Positions 32,075 to 40,447 are shown, numbered from the stretch's first letter. The stretch: 47,281 nucleotides of DNA from Pseudomonadota bacterium (GCA_021300175.1 JAJTIC010000062.1:1-47281), one strand, 5' to 3'. Translations and numbers: made by a program. Notes: generated by a model not told the origin, from the letters alone.

Positions 32075-33065
32075 CAAAGGCAACTTGCCCTGTGACGCCT
32101 ACTTGGTAAGCAGACACTCTTCGTTCGAAGAAGTTCGCCAATTCCTGCATGTCTTGAAGTTCCATGAAAGGAAATGGATTTTTCACATTGTACCGAGGTG
32201 GAATATGCAAACTCTCTAAGCGTTGATCCGCCACGAACTCCAAGTACTGCCTCATATCTTTCAAAGAAAGACCTGCGACCCCGTGGTCTAAGATATCTTT
32301 CGCAAAAGCCATTTCGCATTCGATCGCATCTTCAATCATCTGAGTGACCATTTCATTCATTTGTTCGTTGAATAAACCGGGCTCTTCCCGGCGAGCGGTG
32401 TTGATCACTTCAGTTGCAAAGGCAATATGCATGCTTTCGTCACGGAATACCCAGTTTGTGCCGGTGGCAAGTCCTTGCAAAAGCCCTTTGCTCCTTAAGA
32501 AATATACGTAGGCAAAAGCTGCAAAGAAAAATAGTCCTTCCACACAAGTCGCGAAGCAAATCAGATTCATCAAGAATCGTCTGCGATCTTCTAGTGTCTT
32601 CAAAGAGTCGAGGGTATTGATGGAATCCATCCATTTAAAGCAGAAAGCCCCTTTCTTTTGAATTGATGGGATATTGTGGATGGCTGCAAAAGCTTTCGCA
32701 CGTTCTTCGTGGTCTGGGATATAATTATCCAACAAGGTCAGATAGAATTGCACGTGGAGAGCTTCTTCATAGAGCTGTCTTGATAGATAAAGACGAGCTT
32801 CTGGGGAATTCACATGCTTGTACAAATTCAAAACAAGATTATTCCCCACGATGGAATCGCCAGTTGCAAAGAAAGCGACGAGACGATTGATCAAGTGCTT
32901 TTCTGCAGGGGTCATTTTTGTTTTAGAGTGAAGATCCGCCAGGTCTGTAGAAAAATCAACTTCGTCCACAGTCCAAGTATTTTTAATTCCGTTTTTAAAC
33001 ATTTCGAAAAAAACAGGGTACTTCATAGGTCTTAAATTTAAATCAAATCCTGGATCTAAAATCAT
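32061..33065 (-). CDS. nrdB: Ribonucleotide reductase, beta (R2) subunit
   Basis: 334 residues, within the normal range. Iron ligands and radical site can be aligned to E. coli NrdB: D70 (TGDSIVG, cf. D84), E101 and H104 (YEEALHVQFY, cf. E115 and H118), Y108 (radical Tyr122), and a later E..H pair (FRDESMHIAF, cf. E238 and H241). A tyrosine is present at the radical position, so it is a tyrosyl-radical (class Ia/Ib-like) rather than the Chlamydia type with Phe. It generates the radical used by NrdA to reduce ribonucleoside diphosphates. Starts 12 bases after nrdA with AAGGATGG upstream. Confidence 0.95.
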   Translation of the reverse strand: MILDPGFDLNLRPMKYPVFFEMFKNGIKNTWTVDEVDFSTDLADLHSKTKMTPAEKHLINRLVAFFATGDSIVGNNLVLNLYKHVNSPEARLYLSRQLYEEALHVQFYLTLLDNYIPDHEERAKAFAAIHNIPSIQKKGAFCFKWMDSINTLDSLKTLEDRRRFLMNLICFATCVEGLFFFAAFAYVYFLRSKGLLQGLATGTNWVFRDESMHIAFATEVINTARREEPGLFNEQMNEMVTQMIEDAIECEMAFAKDILDHGVAGLSLKDMRQYLEFVADQRLESLHIPPRYNVKNPFPFMELQDMQELANFFERRVSAYQVGVTGQVAFDESF

Positions 33066-33077
33066 AATTCACCATCC

Positions 33078-35519
33078 TTATTGGCAGGCCTCACAGGCCT
33101 CTGGGTTTTCGAGAGAGCAAGCAATCACTTCTGAGTCCGAATAAGACTTTGCCGGAGCCTCCGTCGCAGCCATCGGAGAGGTCGAAGCTGTCATGTTCGA
33201 CGTTTCCTGTGGGATGGCTTGAGTTGAATTGCCTTTCTTCACTGTTGTTTTAGCAATGCTGGTTGCAGGTCTTGAGCGCAAGTAATATGTGGTTTTCACT
33301 CCACGCTTCCATGCGTACATGTACATACTTGAAAGTTTACCGATCGTTGGGCTTTCCATGAACAAGTTCAGTGACTGACTTTGATCAATATAAGCGCCAC
33401 GGTCAGCAGCCATGTCGATCAATGCTTTCATGGGAACTTCCCAAACTGTGCGATAGAGTTCTTTCAAGTTCGGGGGAATCGCCGCCACGTCTTGAATGCT
33501 TCCTTCAGCCAGCTTGATTTCATTTCTTAGGTCTTCGTTCCACAGGCCCAAAGCTTTTAGATCAGAAACCAAGTACTTGTTGATCTGCATAAACTCCCCA
33601 GAAAGGGTCTCGCGCTTAAACAAATTAGAGACTTGCGGTTCAATCGCTTCGTAGCAACCAACGATGGAAGCGATCGTCGCGGTGGGCGCAATGGCTATCA
33701 AGAGAGAGTTTCTTAGTCCCGATTTCTGGATTCTTGCTTTCAGAGCATCCCAGCGTTCTGGTTGCGAAGGAGTCACTCCCCACAAATCGAACTGCAGCGA
33801 GCCTTTGGCAGCTTTAGTTTCAGGGAAAGCTGTATGCGCTCCGTTTTTCTCTGCAAGTTCGCAACTGGTGAGGAGGGCGTTATAGTAAATCTCTTCTTGG
33901 ATGCGGGCTGAAAGCTCTTTCGCCTTTTCAGAGTCAAAAGGAAGCTTCAACTGAAAGAAAGCGTCTTGCAGGCCCATCACGCCAAGTCCCACAGGTCTCC
34001 AACGCTGGTTTGATGTTTCCGCTTCGGGGATAGGATAAAAGTTAATATCGATCACTCGATCCAGATACTTCACTGCTGTTTTGACTGTTTTAGCGAGTTT
34101 TTCAAAATCAAATTGTCCGCCTACAACGTGTCTGGCCAAATTCACAGATCCCAAGTTGCAAACAGCTGTTTCTTTGTTGCTGGTCACTTCGAGAATCTCT
34201 GTGCAAAGATTTGACAAATGGATGATTTCTCCCGGCTCTCCCGAGAAAGGTGTTTGGTTAGCTTTGGCATTGGAAGCGTCTTTGAATGTCATCCAACCAT
34301 TTCCCGTTTGTGCCAAAGTCTTCATCATTCGAGCGTAGAGATCGCGAGCTTTCACTTGCTTATAGGCAAGGCCTTGGGCTTCCGCTTCCGCATAAGCTTT
34401 CTCAAAAGCTTCGCCATACATGTCTGTCAAATGAGGAACGGCTTTGGGGTCAAACAAAGACCACATGGAGTCTGTTTCAACTCGTTTCATGAATAAGTCA
34501 GGAACCCAGTTCGCTAAGTTCAGGTTGTGAGTGCGTTTCGCTTCATCCCCTGTGTTGTCACGGAGTTCGAGGAATTCTTCGATATCCGCGTGCCAGCTCT
34601 CGAGATAAACACAAGCGGCACCTTTGCGTTTTCCACCTTGGTTGACCGCCGCAACGGAGGAGTCCATGGTTTTGAGCCAAGGAATGATTCCGTTACTGTG
34701 TCCATTGGTTCCTTTGATGAGTGAGCCCCGACTGCGAACGCGGTGATAAGCAACGCCAATGCCGCCCGCAAACTTCGACAGCAAAGCGATGTCTGTGTAC
34801 TTCTGGTAGATCGATCGCAAGTCGTCTTCCGGGGAGTCGAGCAAGTAGCAAGAGCTCATTTGTGGGCGCAAGGTCCCTGAGTTAAATAGAGTGGGTGTTG
34901 ACGCCATATATTCGTGGCTTGAAATCAAACGGTAAAACTCAATGGCTTCTTCGACGTTGTTGGCAAGACCGCAAGCAACACGAAGGAAAAAGTACTGAGG
35001 TGTCTCAATCACCTGGCGAGTTTGTGGGTTCTTCAGTAAGTAGCGATCGTAAACCGTCCGAAGCCCAAAGTATTCAAAACGGTCCGTTCTGAAAGGTTCT
35101 ACAGCAGCTGACAGGGCGGCTTTGTTCTTTTCCACAAAAAGGTGGGTGTGTTCACCGATCAGTCCTGACTTGTAACCGAAAGCCACAGAGTCCGCAAAAG
35201 ACTGGATTTTCTGTGAGCGAACTTCCTCGTCGATATAGATAGCCAGCAATCTTGAAGCGAGGCGAGAGTATTCCGGCTCCTCACCAATCAAAAGGCTAGC
35301 GGTAGCGATGCAAAGATTATCCAGCTCTTTAGTGCTCGCGCCGTCATAGAGCCCACTGATGGCTTTTGTGGCGACCCGGAGTGGGTCGACTTGCGATAAC
35401 CCATAACAGCAGCTTGTCACTCGTTCGACGATTTTGGTGACGTCAACGGCTTCCAAAGTGCCATCTCTTTTTTTGACTCTCATCATGTATGGTTGATGAT
35501 CGATTTCGTGTTGAAACAT
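33078..35519 (-). CDS. nrdA: Ribonucleotide reductase, alpha (R1) subunit
   Basis: 813 residues from ATG 35519 (GAGGGGGAAAG just upstream; the longer in-frame start at 35576 lacks this). An ATP-cone domain occupies about residues 12-100, implying allosteric control by ATP/dATP. Active-site residues: C224 (SSCYLL), N437, C439 and E441 (NLCTE), C454 (AVCNLGSVN); radical-transfer tyrosines in KTTYYLRSRP; C-terminal redox pair CEAC. The E. coli class Ia layout is thus complete. It makes dNDPs for replication; the leader upstream (35520-35760) is unusually rich in repeats. Confidence 0.96.
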   Translation of the reverse strand: MFQHEIDHQPYMMRVKKRDGTLEAVDVTKIVERVTSCCYGLSQVDPLRVATKAISGLYDGASTKELDNLCIATASLLIGEEPEYSRLASRLLAIYIDEEVRSQKIQSFADSVAFGYKSGLIGEHTHLFVEKNKAALSAAVEPFRTDRFEYFGLRTVYDRYLLKNPQTRQVIETPQYFFLRVACGLANNVEEAIEFYRLISSHEYMASTPTLFNSGTLRPQMSSCYLLDSPEDDLRSIYQKYTDIALLSKFAGGIGVAYHRVRSRGSLIKGTNGHSNGIIPWLKTMDSSVAAVNQGGKRKGAACVYLESWHADIEEFLELRDNTGDEAKRTHNLNLANWVPDLFMKRVETDSMWSLFDPKAVPHLTDMYGEAFEKAYAEAEAQGLAYKQVKARDLYARMMKTLAQTGNGWMTFKDASNAKANQTPFSGEPGEIIHLSNLCTEILEVTSNKETAVCNLGSVNLARHVVGGQFDFEKLAKTVKTAVKYLDRVIDINFYPIPEAETSNQRWRPVGLGVMGLQDAFFQLKLPFDSEKAKELSARIQEEIYYNALLTSCELAEKNGAHTAFPETKAAKGSLQFDLWGVTPSQPERWDALKARIQKSGLRNSLLIAIAPTATIASIVGCYEAIEPQVSNLFKRETLSGEFMQINKYLVSDLKALGLWNEDLRNEIKLAEGSIQDVAAIPPNLKELYRTVWEVPMKALIDMAADRGAYIDQSQSLNLFMESPTIGKLSSMYMYAWKRGVKTTYYLRSRPATSIAKTTVKKGNSTQAIPQETSNMTASTSPMAATEAPAKSYSDSEVIACSLENPEACEACQ

Positions 35520-35559
35520 CTTTCCCCCTCTTACGCCAACTTCCGTTTTGGCTTGCTCA

Positions 35560-35596
35560 CGTTTTCGACAATGCAATCCAGTCCCCGTCGAAAACG
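35560..35596. repeat. 10-bp inverted repeat in nrdA leader
   Basis: CGTTTTCGAC (35560-35569) and GTCGAAAACG (35587-35596) are perfect inverted copies separated by 17 bases, about 40 bases before the nrdA start. As RNA it would form a hairpin close to the ribosome site; as DNA it could be an operator. Both arms contain the TTTCGAC heptamer seen elsewhere in this leader. Confidence 0.7.
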
Positions 35597-35725
35597 GCTC
35601 ACAAGCTTTCTTCAGAAAGCCCCCCTGTGATCCCTTTCGACGAAGGTCTGGTTTTTACCTTACCTTCATTTTTTACTTTATATTTCGACGCCGTTTCCGT
35701 TCTGGAATCCATCACCGCTCTTTCG

Positions 35726-35760
35726 AGTCACCACAATATAGTCACCACTATATCTAGTGG
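35726..35760. promoter_or_regulatory. Tandem AGTCACCAC repeats with NrdR-box-like palindrome
   Basis: AGTCACCACAATAT (35726-35739) and AGTCACCACTATAT (35740-35753) are direct repeats with one mismatch. The second runs into the palindrome CCACTATATCTAGTGG (35745-35760, 7 of 8 paired positions), similar to the ACACWATATWTTGTGT-type NrdR box. Proximity to nrdA supports NrdR control, but the usual second box at three helical turns is not evident. Confidence 0.45.
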
Positions 35761-36012
35761 CCCCCTCAAGAGTCCTCATCAATAAGGAGGGCATCGCTTA
35801 CAAATGACGGTAAAGTACTTTTTGTTCTGGTCCAAGAAAATTTTTCAAAAAATAGCAGACGCTGCTTATCAATTGGGCATCTCCTTGAAATCCTTTGACA
35901 TAATTTGACTGACTTTTTTTTGGGCTAGTCTAGGTTTTTACTTCTAGAAGTTAAGCAAAGCTGATTTTAAATAAAAATAAAAGGGTTTTAAAAATCCAAA
36001 ATCTGTCATTTC

Positions 36013-36951
36013 TTACAGATTCTTAAAAAGACGCCCTTGATACGAATTTTGTTGATTCAGGTAATCAATCAAAAACTGATGAGTTCCCATCTTATCCGAT
36101 GTCCACGCGGGAGCGACAAGCTCTTCCCAACGAGAAGAATAAGCAGCAAGGCGGTGAATATGAATCCGAGGGGAGAGATGGTCGAGAAATAAAGACACGC
36201 GATGAGCGTAAGCCTCGCGGTCGATCGGAGTGAATTCACCTCGGTGAAACATTTCTTCGAGAGGTGTCTGAGTGAGGACGTGAAGGTTGTGTAGCTTTAC
36301 GTTATCAATGGGAAGATCGTTACAGATCCTTGCTGTTTCGATGATCTGATCGTCGGTTTCTCCAGGTTGACCAAACATCAGGTGAATCCCCAAGTTCACA
36401 GAAGTTTCTTTTTTAATTTTTTCTATGGCTTTTAAACTCTGGTCTCGAGTGTGTCCTCGGCGCATGAAATCGAGCTGATCATCGAAAAAAGACTGCACAC
36501 CCAGTTCAACAGCCACGAAGCTTTTCCGGTGATACTCTTCCCAAAGCTCCAAGACGGCTTTCGACAAGCAATCTGGGCGAGTGCCCACAACAAGGCCTTT
36601 TACAAAAGGGTAAGATAACGCCGTCTCAAAATTGATCCGGAGAGCTTCGAGTTTTGTGAAAGTATTTGTGTAAGCTTGGAAATAAACCAAAAACTGATCG
36701 GCATTGAACTTCCTCGCAATACGTGCATGATACTTCTCGATCTGTTCCCGCAGTCCCATCGTTAAGCTTTCCGACTGAGCGGCAGATCCCCAAACATCAC
36801 AAAAAACACAGGTCTGCATGCCTTTCAGGCCTCGGCGATTAGGGCAGTCATCCACCACGGTGACTGGAATTTTGTAAACTTTCCCCGAGAAGCGTTCTTT
36901 GTAAAACTGCGAGATCGGCTGAAAGGGAAGGTCATTATAAAATCTTGCCAT
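36013..36951 (-). CDS. Radical SAM protein, YhcC/YtqA type (TIGR01212-like)
   Basis: 312 residues, typical for this family. The radical SAM cluster motif is of the variant type: C36 in DDCPNRRG, then C48 and C51 (TCVFCD), spaced C-x11-C-x2-C. Further family segments: FQAYTNTF, VVGTRPDCL, VAVELGVQSFFDDQL, GIHLMFGQPGE. Bacillus YtqA of this family (renamed MnmL, as I recall) was linked to 5-aminomethyl-type modification of wobble uridine in tRNA. The gene is divergent from an MnmC-type methyltransferase gene with only 57 bases between them, supporting a tRNA role here. No clear ribosome site was seen. Confidence 0.88.
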   Translation of the reverse strand: MARFYNDLPFQPISQFYKERFSGKVYKIPVTVVDDCPNRRGLKGMQTCVFCDVWGSAAQSESLTMGLREQIEKYHARIARKFNADQFLVYFQAYTNTFTKLEALRINFETALSYPFVKGLVVGTRPDCLSKAVLELWEEYHRKSFVAVELGVQSFFDDQLDFMRRGHTRDQSLKAIEKIKKETSVNLGIHLMFGQPGETDDQIIETARICNDLPIDNVKLHNLHVLTQTPLEEMFHRGEFTPIDREAYAHRVSLFLDHLSPRIHIHRLAAYSSRWEELVAPAWTSDKMGTHQFLIDYLNQQNSYQGRLFKNL

Positions 36952-37008
36952 TGGGCGGAATGAGAACCCGAAGCGGACAAAGAAGTCAATGTCTGCTAAA
37001 ACGACCTG

Positions 37009-37713
37009 ATGGTTGACTGGAGAATTTACGATTTTGAGGAAGTGATCACCGAGGACGGAAGCCCCACTCTCAGGGATTTGCGGTCCTCAAATCTTGAGAC
37101 GATGCACCATCGAGGTGGAGCTGCTTCAGAAACGCTTTATATTTATGGCAATGCCCTTCAGTGGGGTCTCCAGCGTCAGCTCCGCCAGGTCTGGTCCGTA
37201 GGGCTTGGTTGCGGCTATAATGAGCTTTTGGTGGCGGATCTCAGCCTCAAAAATTCCTCTTGGTCGCCAAAGCTTTTAAGCTTCGAAGTGAGGGAAGTTC
37301 TGATTCAGCAATTTCAAAAAGCAATCCTTGGAAATCCAGAGCCTTTCTATCAGCGAGTCGCTGAGTCTCTCAAAGTGAATAGTAGAGCTTTTGAAGAGCT
37401 CCTAAAGATGGAAAGCAGGGGCGATCGGGGTGTGAATGGAGATTTCCTTCAGTTCCCCAGGAATGGAGCTTGTGAGATTTTGCTGTTTGATGCTTTTTCA
37501 GTAAAGACCGATGAGCGTTTGTGGAGCCCTGAGTTTCTCTCAGAGCTGTTTTCAAAAGGTATGAGTGAAAAATCCCTCGTTGCAACTTATGCTTGTACAG
37601 GAAATCTAAAAAGAGCCCTTAAAAGTAGTGGTTTTCAACTGATCCCTAAATCGGGTTTTCAGGGGCGGAGAGAGTCCACTTTTGCAGTTCGAGGACTGAG
37701 TTTTAGTTCTTAA
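37009..37713 (+). CDS. MnmC2/DUF752-like SAM-dependent methyltransferase
   Basis: 234 residues. SAM-binding loop GLGCGYNEL (65-73); HHRGGAASETLY near 33-44 corresponds to the DUF752 HS..GA..ES segment; LLFDAFSVKTDERLWSPEF with D161 matches the LDGFAPAKNPDMW block of E. coli MnmC; ATYACTGNLKRAL and GFQGRRES match the LATFTSAGFVRRGL and GFGRKRE segments. MnmC's N-terminal half methylates nm5(s2)U to mnm5(s2)U in tRNA; stand-alone forms exist, as in Aquifex. There is no MnmC1-type oxidase domain here. Divergent from the radical SAM gene; the last 11 bases overlap the convergent PilZ gene. Confidence 0.8.
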   Translation: MVDWRIYDFEEVITEDGSPTLRDLRSSNLETMHHRGGAASETLYIYGNALQWGLQRQLRQVWSVGLGCGYNELLVADLSLKNSSWSPKLLSFEVREVLIQQFQKAILGNPEPFYQRVAESLKVNSRAFEELLKMESRGDRGVNGDFLQFPRNGACEILLFDAFSVKTDERLWSPEFLSELFSKGMSEKSLVATYACTGNLKRALKSSGFQLIPKSGFQGRRESTFAVRGLSFSS

Positions 37714-38398
37714 GTTCTGTGAACTTTTTCACGTACTCAATGATGGCGCTTTTGGATTCAGAGTGAAGGCCAATGAATTTTAATCCTGCGTAATTATCGG
37801 TACCCACATAAACAACTTCTGCTGTGGCATGCAGAGGATTAAACAGATTTGAGCTTTTAAGGATAATTTTAAATTTTTCCCCAATACGAACTTGGGGGGC
37901 ATCGGTCACACCCAGACCTCCCTCACTGATAGAAAGAGCTCTCGCTTGGTTCGTGGAGCTTGCACCTTCCATCATGACAGTTCCCATGATCGGCACCCGA
38001 GGATGTTGACGTCGAGAGACGCCCAGTTCGTCCATGAGCTTATGAATTTGGTAAATGTCTTTCCATTCCGAGTAACCTTCAGTCCAAATCATGATTTCAG
38101 TGAGATCATGGCGAGTTTTAAGAAATTCCATCATTTGATCATGGGTCAAAGGTTTGAGTTCTTGGTTTCCCACCCGAATTTTCCAGAGTCTTTCGCTCTG
38201 GCTCTTGTGTTTACGAACATTTTCATCGAGTTCACGCAAGTGTTTTTTCCATTTCTCAGGTCCGAGCCATTCAGACTGACTGCGACCCCAGATTAATGAA
38301 GAGCCCAATTGAGCGAGTCTTCCCTCGATCTCTTCTTGAAGATAGGGACCTGAAACTTTTTGTTGGGAATCAAGAATGAACCATTTTTTTTGTTCCAT
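37703..38398 (-). CDS. GYF-GYF-PilZ protein with altered PilZ motif
   Basis: 231 residues. Two GYF_2/DUF4339-like domains: residues 5-52 (KWFILDSQQKVSGPY to WLGPEKW) and 71-120 (LWKIRVGNQELKPLT to GYSEWKDI). A PilZ domain follows at ~128-228. The RxxxR motif is present (R130-QHP-R134), but the second motif [DN]xSxxG reads S156-I-S158-E-G-G161, with Ser at the first position. PilZ domains normally bind cyclic di-GMP; weaker or no binding is possible here. Likely cytoplasmic signalling or scaffold protein. It lies 17 bases after the preceding minus-strand gene. Confidence 0.8.
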   Translation of the reverse strand: MEQKKWFILDSQQKVSGPYLQEEIEGRLAQLGSSLIWGRSQSEWLGPEKWKKHLRELDENVRKHKSQSERLWKIRVGNQELKPLTHDQMMEFLKTRHDLTEIMIWTEGYSEWKDIYQIHKLMDELGVSRRQHPRVPIMGTVMMEGASSTNQARALSISEGGLGVTDAPQVRIGEKFKIILKSSNLFNPLHATAEVVYVGTDNYAGLKFIGLHSESKSAIIEYVKKFTELKN

Positions 38399-38415
38399 CG
38401 CTCTATTTCAGCGAC

Positions 38416-39117
38416 TTATCTCTCAGTCTGCAACAATTTCCTGAGGGCTTTCTCATCTTGGAGACGGGGGTGGGGGGCTTTTCCCTCAAGAAAGTTTCGC
38501 GTTCGCTGAGCGCGATCAAAAAGAAAAGAATCAGATTCTTTCTCAAGATATCGTCCTAACAATCCAGAAGCTCTCGTCTTTTCTGGGTGGAGTCCCATCG
38601 CCTCCACGGCAAAGGATCTCAGAGCACGCTCAAATTCTTGAGGTCTTGGCGGAGCATCCTGAGGCCATGGAGTGCCTGCGATTTCATAAAGTTCATCCAA
38701 AGCTTCGCTTTTCTCGGAAAATGACAAGAGGTAAAGAGCTGCGAACCGGGAATCTTGCTGAACTTGGTTTTTAAGAGCAAGCTTCTTTAGCCGAGCGAGT
38801 TCCTCTGTCGTGAGCTGGAGAGCTTTCTCTTTCAGGCGCTGTTCTTCGATCTCGGGGGAGGCTTGGGGCATACTGATGCTTTGGCTCATTTTTGTCACAA
38901 AATCTTCTAAGGCGAGATTTTGTACGCCATCTTTTGAAAGTGACTTTTGCGAGGAACTGGCAGAATTCTCTTGTTGGAGTGGCCATTTGTTAAGAGCTTC
39001 TGCGGACTCTTTGGGGTCCCCTTGAGGAGATTTCAACACGAGAGCTCCTCCAGTAAAAAGCAAGAGGAGTGTGGTTAAAGTGATGAGCTGTCTCTTACTG
39101 AACCGTGAAAGCATCAT
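38416..39117 (-). CDS. Membrane-anchored helical protein
   Basis: 233 residues from ATG 39117, the first of two adjacent ATG codons (39117 and 39114). One N-terminal hydrophobic helix (residues 11-28, LITLTTLLLLFTGGALVL) then a hydrophilic helical domain, with Glu/Lys/Leu-rich segments such as EEQRLKEKALQLTTEELARL and FAALYLLSFSEKSEALDELY, that may form HEAT-like helical pairs. No known motif. It starts inside the end of the HExxH protein gene (23-base overlap), so the two are coupled; it may be a partner or chaperone of that protein. Confidence 0.65.
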   Translation of the reverse strand: MMLSRFSKRQLITLTTLLLLFTGGALVLKSPQGDPKESAEALNKWPLQQENSASSSQKSLSKDGVQNLALEDFVTKMSQSISMPQASPEIEEQRLKEKALQLTTEELARLKKLALKNQVQQDSRFAALYLLSFSEKSEALDELYEIAGTPWPQDAPPRPQEFERALRSFAVEAMGLHPEKTRASGLLGRYLEKESDSFLFDRAQRTRNFLEGKAPHPRLQDEKALRKLLQTER

Positions 39118-40447
39118 ACAGAGGCACTGTTGTTATTTGATCGCCAGTAATCCCTTGGATTGTGCTCCACTGGCCACTTTTGAACTCTTGAAGCTCCCGC
39201 GCCGCATTCAGTCGAAGAGTGGTAGCTCCCACAGAAGCGAGATCTTTAGTATCCGCATCCCATGACAAATTTAAAGGACTGACGGAGAGTTGAGGTCCCA
39301 AGTTCACTTTATAAAAAGTGCCCGTTTGAGTCTTAATAAAGAGGCCTTTTTCTCCCCGAGGAGATGTGGTCCAGAAATCTTGAGCTTGAAGACCTGTGTT
39401 TTGGTAGGAGTTAAATTTACCCTGACCAAAATTATACTGAGTGAGTTGAGATTGTTGATTGAGGACCACAACAAAGCGTTTTGCTCCTTGATCCACTTCT
39501 TCGAAATCAAGCACTTGGCCTTGACCGCGGTCTTGTCGGAGCATTTTAAAGTAAGAGTAATCGTCCACGAGCCGGAGAGGGCCCAATCCATCTTCATAGA
39601 GCTCAAGGGCATAAGCTTTGACTCCGTCAAAGAGCGCAGCTCCAAAGGAAGTGGTTTTCAGTCTCTCGGCGGCAGAGATGGTTAACTGTCGCTCAATGCT
39701 CTGCCCTTGATCCACCAGCACAACTCGGTTTCCATCCATCACAACAAGAGCTTCGCGCTTAGTGATTGGAGATTGATTGAAAACAAAATTAGCCCTTCCC
39801 ATGGCCATCAGACGTGCCATCGCTTTGTAAGCCGGGTGAAAATTTGCCCCCAATACGCTCACTCGTGCGTAGTACTCCATTTCTACACCATGGCTTCCGC
39901 CTTCGTTGTAGGTGCGATCACAACCAGATACCGAAGTGTCAGAGTAAGGTCCCTGATTGCAGCGAGTGTGACTGTAGCCAGCGGTGTGGCGAGCTTCGTG
40001 AATCACTGTGCCGACGCGACCCAGAGTTGAAAGAATCGCCCATCCATCTTGCATCGTAAAATTTCCAAACGAGTTATACGCTGTGGCGAAAGGGATATCA
40101 TCACCACGATTGATCGAGCGAGTTTGGCTCTTCATCCAAGAGTAGTACTTATCCTGATTGACAAAGCCTTTGATCAATTTATTGGATCCAAACGTTTGAA
40201 AAGTTCCTTGCTCAATGATTTGGAGATCGTTGAATAGTTTTTTAGTGTCGATAGAGTTATTGCAGAGTTCAAGGCCGCCAAAGCTTGGCACATCGATCTT
40301 GAATTCTTGGACGTATCTTTGAGCTGTTGATTGATCTAAGCAGCCAAAGTGAGAATCATCAAAAAGATCCTTGGACTGAGCCAAGGTCACCGAGCTTGCA
40401 GCCAGCAAAGCTGCGAGAAGAATTGCAAATCGAATACTCAGATTCAT
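39095..40447 (-). CDS. Secreted HExxH metalloprotease-like protein
   Basis: 450 residues from ATG 40447 (GGAGGGG upstream; the in-frame start at 40498 would precede the signal peptide). Signal peptide 1-24 (ILLAALLAASSVTLAQ). A zinc-protease motif H150-E151-A-R-H154 lies in TVIHEARHTAGYSH, followed by two Cys (C163, C176) and an acidic segment (NEGGSHGVEMEYY, ~181-193) that could supply the third ligand. The C-terminal ~240 residues are beta-rich with repeats like a small propeller or lectin-like domain (not confirmed). Likely an exported peptidase of unknown substrate. Confidence 0.72.
   Translation of the reverse strand: MNLSIRFAILLAALLAASSVTLAQSKDLFDDSHFGCLDQSTAQRYVQEFKIDVPSFGGLELCNNSIDTKKLFNDLQIIEQGTFQTFGSNKLIKGFVNQDKYYSWMKSQTRSINRGDDIPFATAYNSFGNFTMQDGWAILSTLGRVGTVIHEARHTAGYSHTRCNQGPYSDTSVSGCDRTYNEGGSHGVEMEYYARVSVLGANFHPAYKAMARLMAMGRANFVFNQSPITKREALVVMDGNRVVLVDQGQSIERQLTISAAERLKTTSFGAALFDGVKAYALELYEDGLGPLRLVDDYSYFKMLRQDRGQGQVLDFEEVDQGAKRFVVVLNQQSQLTQYNFGQGKFNSYQNTGLQAQDFWTTSPRGEKGLFIKTQTGTFYKVNLGPQLSVSPLNLSWDADTKDLASVGATTLRLNAARELQEFKSGQWSTIQGITGDQITTVPLYDAFTVQ

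Larger units (their letters stand above)
35520..36012. other. Intergenic region with structured nrdA leader
   Basis: 493 bases between nrdA and the radical SAM gene. The nrdA-proximal half (35560-35760) carries repeated TTTCGAC motifs, a 10-bp inverted repeat, a small hairpin (GCTTTC/GAAAGC, 35605-35620) and a 14-bp tandem repeat. The other half (35770-36012) is AT-rich with no plausible gene; it contains a 12-bp palindrome ACTTCTAGAAGT at 35940-35951. I found no open frame of coding quality in either strand. Confidence 0.6.

Noticed and set aside
35520-35700. A tmRNA-like stretch on the minus strand (TTCGACGGGGA near the 10-bp inverted repeat)
   Set aside because: The 5' match is short and explained by the inverted repeat; no tRNA-like 3' end with a T-loop, no tag-coding frame and no CCA end were found.
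35726-35760. A classical pair of NrdR boxes
   Set aside because: Only one good palindrome is present; the partial match next to it has its centre 14 bases away, which does not fit the usual three-turn spacing, so only a single NrdR-like site is proposed.
35895-35930. A TTGACA hexamer at 35895-35900 suggesting a plus-strand promoter
   Set aside because: No -10 element at a suitable distance and no plus-strand gene or RNA downstream before 37009.
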